DNA from: Candidatus Omnitrophota bacterium
GTDB taxonomy: Bacteria; Omnitrophota; Koll11; Aquiviventales; Aquiviventaceae
Reading direction: 5' to 3'
Assembly (NCBI GenBank): GCA_016196415.1
Contig: JACPXS010000132.1
Span: forward strand, 1-31,224
Length of the DNA: 31,224 bases
How positions within the stretch are numbered: the stretch's first letter is position 1; each line of letters starts with the position of its first letter. Positions 22,001 to 31,000 of the stretch are shown here, in pieces. A program made the position numbers and the translations under genes. Under the pieces are notes generated by a model that did not search any database, was not told the DNA's origin, and was given only the letters and a program-made list of their open reading frames with translations.

Positions 22001-25000
22001 GTTGGTGTTTCGCGGTACGAATGAGGAAGAGATTCAGCAGGCGATCCGAAGCGCGCCCTGGCAGCCCGCGGAGTTGCAGCGTCTTGAGTGCCGGATGGAC
22101 GTGCCGTATGGCCGGCTGTGGCAGGGCAGATCGTACGCCACCAAACAGGTCCGGCCGATCTTTGTGGAAGAGCGGGATGAGATCATCGTGATTACGGTGT
22201 ACGTATATTACTTTTGAGGAGGGAGAGAGCGTATGCGCCTGACCTATGATCCCACCGTGGACGCTTTTTACATCCGCTTCTTCGAGGACGTCCAAGTCAC
22301 GACCAAACACCTTGCCGAGGGAATCGCCGCCGATTACGATGACCAGGGACGGCTCGCTGGCATAGAGATTCTGGACGCCCTGAAGCGGTTCGGTGACAAA
22401 GATACCCTCAAGCGAATCACCCTCGAAGAGATTGGATTGAGCCACTAACGTAGTCCGCTCCTCCCCTAGCACGTCCCTCCATCCAGATACCCAGAACTCT
22501 TCGTGAGTCGGTTCCCTCGGCGTAAAGCTGCCAAGCGCCATCACCAGCCCGCCTCCTGTCACGGTCGTCCCTGCACCAGCCAAAAGCGTTGCAAGCTGGC
22601 CGAAGACAGCCAGCCCCACCCCCGGCCCCAGCGCCAGCAGCGACGTCAGAGCAGTCAGGAGGTCGCTGAGCAGGAGTGTAGAGCCGGTGAGTAGCAAGAC
22701 CGCCAGCCCTGTCGGCGGCTCGCCCTCGGAAGCCTCGCGGTGATCGGAGAGGCCCCGCCTGGCTTGCCACGCGCGTTCGAGTTCCGTGATCAATGGATCG
22801 AGATGCGCTTGGGTCTGGCGCGCTTCCTCCTCCCACCACCGGGCGGCGGTGATGGCGGCTTGCTGCGACGACTCGGGTTGCGAGCTAAGCGCGTGTACCA
22901 CGCCGTCCTTCACCTGACCGATCGCGTCGGTGATCCAGCGCCACTGATCGACAAGGTAATAGCCCACGCCAAGGGCCGCAGCAACTCGTTCGGTCGCCCG
23001 CATCATCATCGGCGAGGGTATTGCAGGCTCCGCGGCCAATCGCTTCGCCGCTTCAACGAGCATGCGCGATGAGACGAGGAAGGCTGCCACGATCTCATCA
23101 AGGAGGCGGTACGCGTCGCTCAACTCCCCCTCAAATCGATACGGCTGCCGCTGAACGGCCTGCGTCGCGGGGAGGGTGGCGATCAATCCGCCGATGGGGA
23201 ACGTCGCATCCTGGATCCGTTCGATCTCAAACCCGACCTCCTCAAGCCACTCCATCAACCGATTCAGCTCAGCCTCGTGTTCCCCCCCGCTCAGTTCTTG
23301 AAGAAAACGGAGCACGTCATCAAGCCATGTTGGTTCCTGGCCGGCTGGCGTCTCGGGGCGCACGACATAGCCGGTATTGATCAACAGGCTCAGCGGCCAC
23401 CCGCTGAGCACCGCCCGCTTGATCGCGCGATCATTCGCCAATCCATATTGCCGCCACGGCCCGATATGGACGATGACGATCGTGGTCCGCTGTAGCACCG
23501 GATGGTGCCTGGCCAGCTCGACAAACTTCGCGGATGTCAAGGGCATGTGAAGAATGATCGCGTCAGCCGAGGCGTCGGCATCCCATTGATCGACGGTCTG
23601 CTCCGTGTAGACGAGCACGCGCCGTCCCTCGCTCCGGAGCAGCATGGCGGCTTCCTCAACCAGCGCGGGATCTTGCTCAACCAACACCACCTGTTCGGCT
23701 CCAAGCCGCAGCGCCAAGCGGCTGAGGAGACCATCACCCGCGCCCACATCCACCACCACCGCATCGTGAACCGTCGTGGCGTGGGCGAGTATGGTCTGAA
23801 CCGTCAAGAGGGCGTGCGCACTGACGGGGTGCTCCTGGAGAATGGTCACGTCCCGACCAAGATATGCGGAGGGTGTTGTAAAGAAGACGTACGGCTCAAA
23901 CGCCTGCCATCGCTGGCCGAGCCGGCTGCGCAGATGTTCCCGAAGCGCCGGGATTGCTTGCGCTCGCTGCGCCGAGCTGATGGCGTCATTAAGGAGCACG
24001 TAGATAAACGGCGTCGCGGGAAACACGCGCCGATAAGGCAGCCTGGCCGCCAGCGGATCGTCATAGGTGAGCAACGCTCCGTCAATGGCATGCGCCATCT
24101 CGCGGACCTGGTCGCGATCCGGCAGCCGATCGGCGTCGAGTCGACTCGCCGGGTCGACGCTGCCAAGCACCACCCCCACCGGCCCCAGCGCCAACGCCAG
24201 CCACGCCGCCCAGCCGAGAATGTCGGAACTGAGGAGGGTCGTGCCAACGACCGCCAGGGCGGCCATACCCGCAGCGCTTGGTGAGTGATCGGCAACAACG
24301 CCCTGACGGATGCGCAGGCGCTTGCCATACCAGAGATCCGGAGGCAGGTAGGGGGTCCTCCGTTGCAGATAGTCGTGCGCCTGTCGGACGAGACGCAGCT
24401 CGAGGGTGCCAGGGGCCCGCTGAACCAGCTCCTCGATCAGCCGGCGCTCCAGCTCCTCGCCTTCAGGCGATGCACGAGAACTGACCTGTGAAGCGTCCAA
24501 TGGAAATGCGTAGCCATAATCGGCAAACCGCCCCTCGTGATTCGCATGATCATCCGTGACGAAAACGATGCGGGGGTTCGCAGCATAGAGGTCGTAGACA
24601 AAGTTGAACAACGGGAGGGGCCGCCGGAGATAGGCGGTCGGGATCCTCTCCCCGGCCCGCTGGACATAGAGATGGAACCGAACCTTCACCAGCTCCCAGA
24701 GTCTCTTGGGCCACGTCTCTGGTTGGGTGATATCCGCATGAATGAAGGTGACGGTCACCTGCTGCAACGCGTGGCTCCACCAGGGCGTCCACTCAAAGCG
24801 CAAGCGAGGATGTCCCTGATCAGCATCTGCTATAAGTGTGGCACCGTCCACCCCCAGGGCCCTGAGATTGACCCATAAGCCTGCCAGCAGGTTGGGCAAT
24901 CCCAACGTGAGAGAAGAGGGTGCATACCCGTTCAGAAGGACTGCAGCGTGGTAGATCCGGCTCGCCTCCGAGAGCTCTTCGCGGCTGATGCGCAGCCTGC

Positions 25001-28000
25001 TCGCATCAGCGCCGGGTTGATACGCAGCCGGATCGATAAGCCCTGGAAGGGCATCGACAAACCACGCGAGCAGCTCCGGCGAAAAGGAGCGCGGGTATCC
25101 GGACACAAAGGTCGCGTCGGTTGCGCCGCTTAAGGACAGCGCGTGCACGAGATCAACGTTTGCCCCACCGTAGAGCAGCCGTTCCAGACGGCCGTCGGCA
25201 TTGATGGTCCGCCGAATCCACTCGTGGTAGCGCGCGTGGGCCGGTGACACCAAGCCGAACCGCACTGGCGGCAGAAGCTCTTCGTGTGACCCTGGCTGTT
25301 CCTGTCTCGGCACCAAGCTTAAGATCGACATCACCGGCCCCAGCGCCAGCAGCGGCAACAGCCACCAAGTCGGCATCCCGTCCATCAACCAACCGGTACC
25401 CGTGAAGCCGAGGGCCAGCACGTTCCCTATGCGGCTGCCGTTGCCTTCCTTAATCTCACCAAGCGGAACCCGGTCCGTTGAGCGGAACCGCTCAGGACGA
25501 AGCCCCAGGAGCGGAAAGGTGTTTTGCAACGCGATGATGTGGGGTGGAACTCCCCGCGCTCGAAAGACGGGCGCATCGTCGACGCCGCTGAGATTCCAGA
25601 TCATGAAGTGATCGCGGGTGATCCCGTACACATCCTCCCGCACCGCGTCCCACAGATGCTCAGCCTCAGAGGCGTGGCTTCCCCCAATGGTCGCCCCGAT
25701 CAGGACCGCCCCACTCATGATGAGTCGACTCCACCCCATCCACTCCAGCGCCACCAGCATCGCCAGTGCTGCAGCCGTTGTGAATGGCGCCAACGTGCCA
25801 ACCCCGCCGAGCGCGACCACCACCGGAAGGTTTGAAGGCGTGGATGGAACGGAGGCTGGTGAGGCGTGGGGCTCCGCGCCGACCGCTTGCCCTGCATCAG
25901 GCGCCATGCGTCCAAACGGGCTCTCTTGCAACGCCCTCAGCAGCTCAGGATACACGCTACGAACGGCGTGGATCGCGTGGGCTTCAACGCTGAACACCGC
26001 ATGCATCTGATCATCCTGCGTGAGCCAGGCGTTGCGGAGGATCGCCTCCAAGGCCGCAGCGGCCTGCCGGCCCCCTCGGCGCAACGAGTGAGGCGGCTCA
26101 AGCAGCGCCACGAGCGCTGGCACCGCGGAGACAAGTTGGCGGACCACCTGATCCTCTCGAGTCAGTTGCGGATCGCGGGCCGCCTCTTCCACGACTGCGG
26201 CGGCAGACGGTTTGAGCACGCGGTCCCATTCTCTCCTGGCTGAAGGGCTCACGACGCCCATTTCGACAACGTCCACGAGGGCCGACACGGCCTGACTCAG
26301 CGCCGGGACGAATCGCGTGTGGAGATAGCGAGAAGACTGCCGGAGTTCGCGCTGACGAATGACGCCGAGGATCGTCTCCAGCGCGTTGCGATATGACGCA
26401 ATGATGGCGTGCATCGCTTCGCGGGAAGGCCACGCCGAGACCGCCACGGGAGACTCAAGGACCTGACGCGCGCCCTCCAGCGCCTGGAGCGCTGCCATGC
26501 GCGCGGTCGTCTTTCTGTACAGCAACGCCCCGCGCCCGGACCACTGGCCCCAGCGTCGCGTGCCTCTGTGGCCGAATCCGTAGCCGAAGAGTGACACCGC
26601 GCTCTCTGACTCCAACTGCGCAAGCCCCGGGTCCTGGACCGAGAACCCGTGAAGCTCCTCAAGCCAATCCGCCCGAATCTGCGGCGGCGGCAAGCCCGTG
26701 GTCGCATCCAAGATCACGGCCCCGCCATCGCGCAGGAACCGCGTCACGACCACGCCGCGCACTCGGTGCATACCGCCCCAAGCCGTGACGGCCTTGAAGA
26801 GATAGGCATCGATCCTCTGCGGCGCGAGCTGCGTCAGATACCGGCTCCACGTCCTCGTGTCCTGGCCCAACGTTTCCCCGATGTAAAAGAGCCGGCGCAA
26901 CCGGCCGCTCAACTCGAACGTCACCGTCCACACGCGCAGACCGCTGGGTGGCGGTTTCACGCTGATGACGGCCGCTCCTAATCGCTTGAACTCCTCGTCT
27001 AATAGCGCGTGCGCTCCAAGATCTCTCGAAGGATTCGGCGCATACCCCGCCGATTCCTTCGACATGAGATATTCCCCCATGTACAAGGGTCTAAGCCAAG
27101 GCCAGAAGCTCTTGTCTGTCGGGGATAGATCAGTCTGCTCAGCAAAGGGTAATCCATCAATGATGATGTAGTCATCCGCATCCGTCGCCGCCCACAGCGT
27201 CGAGATGTCGCCGGCTCCGCCGATGGAGAGCGCGACGGTTCGGCGTCCAGGCTGCCGCGGCAGCCCGACCAGCTCGCGAATCCGGCGCAAGTACGCCAGC
27301 CGCCGCTCCCCGCCAACCAGCGCCATCGCCTCCGCCGGCATCACGAGCGACTCAGGTCCCTGCCCTTCCAGCCGCAGCATCAGCACGACGATCGAGAGCA
27401 GGAACGGCAGGTTCAGCCACGGCTCGCCGATCAAAAGGTGGCCGAGCCAGAACAGCGCGTTGAAGCCCGTCTCATGCTCAGGATGAGTCGATTCGTGATG
27501 GTCACTGACGTTCCCCCTTCTCTCCGGGTCGTTTGGTGGCATCGCAACAAGCCCAGATTCAATATCAGACGTGGTGATGAGCCGAACGCCGTGCACCACG
27601 ACCAGCGCATCGGGACGCTCGTGGGCATCCTGGAGCAAGCCCTCTGCGTAATCAGGCGGGGCGATCGTCACCTCTCGTTCAATCCGTTCCCCCTGTCGGT
27701 TGAGTCGGACGATGTGGTAGGATTCCGGATCGCGGGTCCCAACGGTCCGGATCTCCACTCCCTCGGGAAACGCGTGCTGTGCGAGGTGCGCACTGGCTTC
27801 CGGGACGAGGATCTTGCGGATGGCCTCTGGCGGGATGGGATGCTCAAAGCGGACTTCGGTGGCGAGGTATTGCGCTCCCCGCTGGGCTTTTGACCGATCA
27901 TCAGGATGCAAGGTGTCGGGATCAATCAACAGGATGACGCTCGCGTGAGCCCGCTGAGTCAAGATCTGTTCGAGTTGAGGCCGGGGTAGGTCGATCAAGC

Positions 28001-31000
28001 CCATCGCGCCATCAAACGGGCGTTCCATGATGATCTGGAGACTCCCTGAGAGGAAGTAATCCAAGGCAATCACGATCTTGCCTGGGACGCTCCAATCGCT
28101 GGATGAAAACGCGTTCACGAACACCTCATTGACCTCCTCGGGTTCGACGACTGCGAAGTCAGTCGAACCGAAGGGTTCGATGCGCCGTCGTGTCTGCTCC
28201 GCAGGAGACAAGATTCCGTGTGCGCTGATGTTCTCAAGCCGGTGTTGCGAGGCGGTTCTTGCCTGTTCCATCGCGGTGGGACGGTGTGAACCTCCTGGTT
28301 CACTCGGGGTGAGACTCCCCATCACGGGCCCGCCGCCGGTCATTGCGGCCCACGAGGTCCCGGCGTCAGCCAGGAGCGCCGCGAGCAGACCGAAGACGTA
28401 GGGTCCCGCCGACGACCCTAGCGCCACCCAGTCGAGGAAGTCGGCGGCGGGCCACGCCGCGCCCAGGATCAGAGCGCTGACCGTGGTTGTCTTGACACCC
28501 TTCTTGAGACGGGATAGACTTGCACCAGTGAAAGAGGAGACGTGGTGCGATGTCCAAAGCGCTGTTGGAAGCTGCGGAACGGATTGCTGAAGCGTTGACG
28601 AAAGACGAGCGCCTGCAACTGTCCAAGGAGCTCGCCAAGCAGACCCGAAAGGACCGGTGGGATCGATTCTTTGCCCTGCTTGACGCTCGGGTAAAACGCT
28701 ACGAGGCGCCGTCGGAACGCGAGATCGTACGACTCTGCCGAGAGGTGCGCCGTGAGCGAGCAGCGTCTCGTGGCGGTCCTTGATACGAACGTTCTGATCT
28801 CCAGTCTCTTCCCCCGCCGTTCCCCACCCTCCCTCATTCTGGAGCGATTCCGACTGTTCGGTTGTGCGCGTTCCGCGAAGGCTGACTACATCGTGTCCGG
28901 TGATCGAAGGGTACTGGCCGTTGAGCGGTGGGGCGGCATTCACGTGCTCTCGCCAGCCGCCTTCCTGAACCGGCTGGAGCGTCACTGAACCCAGAGGCCC
29001 GCTCGCCCAGCCTCCTCGACTTGACTCGATCGTCCCCGCCATACCGAACCCAAACCACCCACCCAGCGCCAGCCCCACCATGGCCAGCCACGCGCCAAGC
29101 TCGCCGGCAAGCCCCAGGCTCAGCGGGACGCCAGCGACCAGGAGGGTGGGCAGATGGGCCAGGGCGCTCTCCTCCACGTCTTCTCTCACACGTCCACTGA
29201 CCAGCTCAACCTTCTGTGAGCCTGCGTTGAATCGCAGGACCGACCAGAAAAATCCCGCTTTGCTCTGCGCTCGCCGCACCGGGCTATGCTCCAAGATCTG
29301 CTCCATCTCCTCCAGCAACGGAATCGGGACATGGCGGGCGAGAAACAACTCGTGCGCCAGGAACTGTTGAAGCTGCTCAACGTAGTAATCTTCAACGCCG
29401 GACGTGCCCGGTTGATTCTGGTAGAGCGCTCGAGCGTCTCGCAGATTCTGCTCGAAGGGCTCCTCATCTGACAGAAGCGCATGATGGCCTTCCCGCCAGT
29501 GCCGCACATAGTCCTCCAAGGCCTCAAGGGTGGGGACGCTGGCGAGCTCTCCCACCAGCCAACGCAGCGGCACCTCGAATCGCCGCGCGCTGTGGACCAT
29601 TGCGCTCAGGATGGCCGGATACAGACCACGGCCGCGCAGACGCGCCTGGATGGTGGCTTGCTCGATCAACAAGAACGCCCACGGACCCGCCGCCCGCGGC
29701 TCGACAATCACTCGACCCGCCATCACTGGTTCACTCCCTCCGCCACGATTCGCCTCGTTGCTGACCAACCGGATCTCCCACGGGTGGGCGCTGAGATGTG
29801 AGGTCGTTGGCGTCACCAGCAGCTGATAGGGTCTTCGTGGAAGCGCGCTCTGGTGCAACACGGACAAGAAGGTCGGGTCGATGCCGGGAGCGCCTTGCCG
29901 CGGGCCATGATCCACCACCCCCAACAAGACCATCGGCATCGTTGCCAGTAGGAAGAACGAAATATCCAAGCCAGCGGTAAACGGCAACGACCACGCGACC
30001 AGCGCCGACAACCCTGCGCCGGAAGAAGTGTCCACGTCTGACGCCGAAGGTTCGCTGGTGTCCACGATCAACTCGTACTGGTCGGAGCCGTTGGTCAGCG
30101 CATCTCCCAGCCGTAGATAGCTATCGATATGCCCTCGGGTGTTGGCCGAGAAGTCGCCTGATTTCCTCTCTTTCGTTGGCGCCTCACGGTGAAAGAGTCG
30201 CTGGGTCAGAGTCGGTCGATCGGCCGTGAACAGGATGCTGACGGGCCCGCGCACCTCAGGAACCAATCCCTTCACGTCGATGCCTTCAAACATCACGACC
30301 GGTTTCTTGAACAACCCGTGGCTGATTGAGCGCCACACGTTGAGGAGGAAGGGGCCCTCGTCAGCGAGCTGCCGCATCTTCTCCGTATCGAGATGGCGAA
30401 CGGTCATCTCTCTCGCGGCGATGTTGCCGAAACCGTGTCGCGCCATGCGCCGGGTCCAAAACGTCTTCCCGGCCCCTGGAGGGCCGTCCACGAACACGGG
30501 AGACGTCCCTCGCGCTTGGGCCTCGCGAATCAACCGGGCCAACTCGCCTTGCCAATCGTCGCGTAGCGTCCACACGCGCGAGTGACCTGAGACGCGTTGA
30601 GGGCGTTGGAGAAAGTGGTCGGGTAACGTCCACACGCGCGAGTGACCGGGCTGGATCGATAGGACGGTGATGAACGAGAACCCCAGCAGCGCCAACCACC
30701 CGGACCAGTCGGACCAGGCCAAGCCGGTGAGGAGCGCCCAGGCGGAGACTGAAGCGGGAGGAGGCTCCGCTCGATCCCGCTGCGCATCCAACTGTGCCGG
30801 GGTCAGCTTGCTGTTTCTGGCCTGCCCAGCCCAGCCATCGGCCACCGCCTCGGCGACGGCCAACAAGACCGTCTCAAACGGCTGCTGAACCGCGTCGGCC
30901 TTCTCAAGTAGCCACCGCCCGATCTTCACGCGAGCCGCCGGATGTTCGCGGGTGGGGAATCCGCGCAGAAAGAACCTGGGATCAGCAAATTGCCCGCCGT

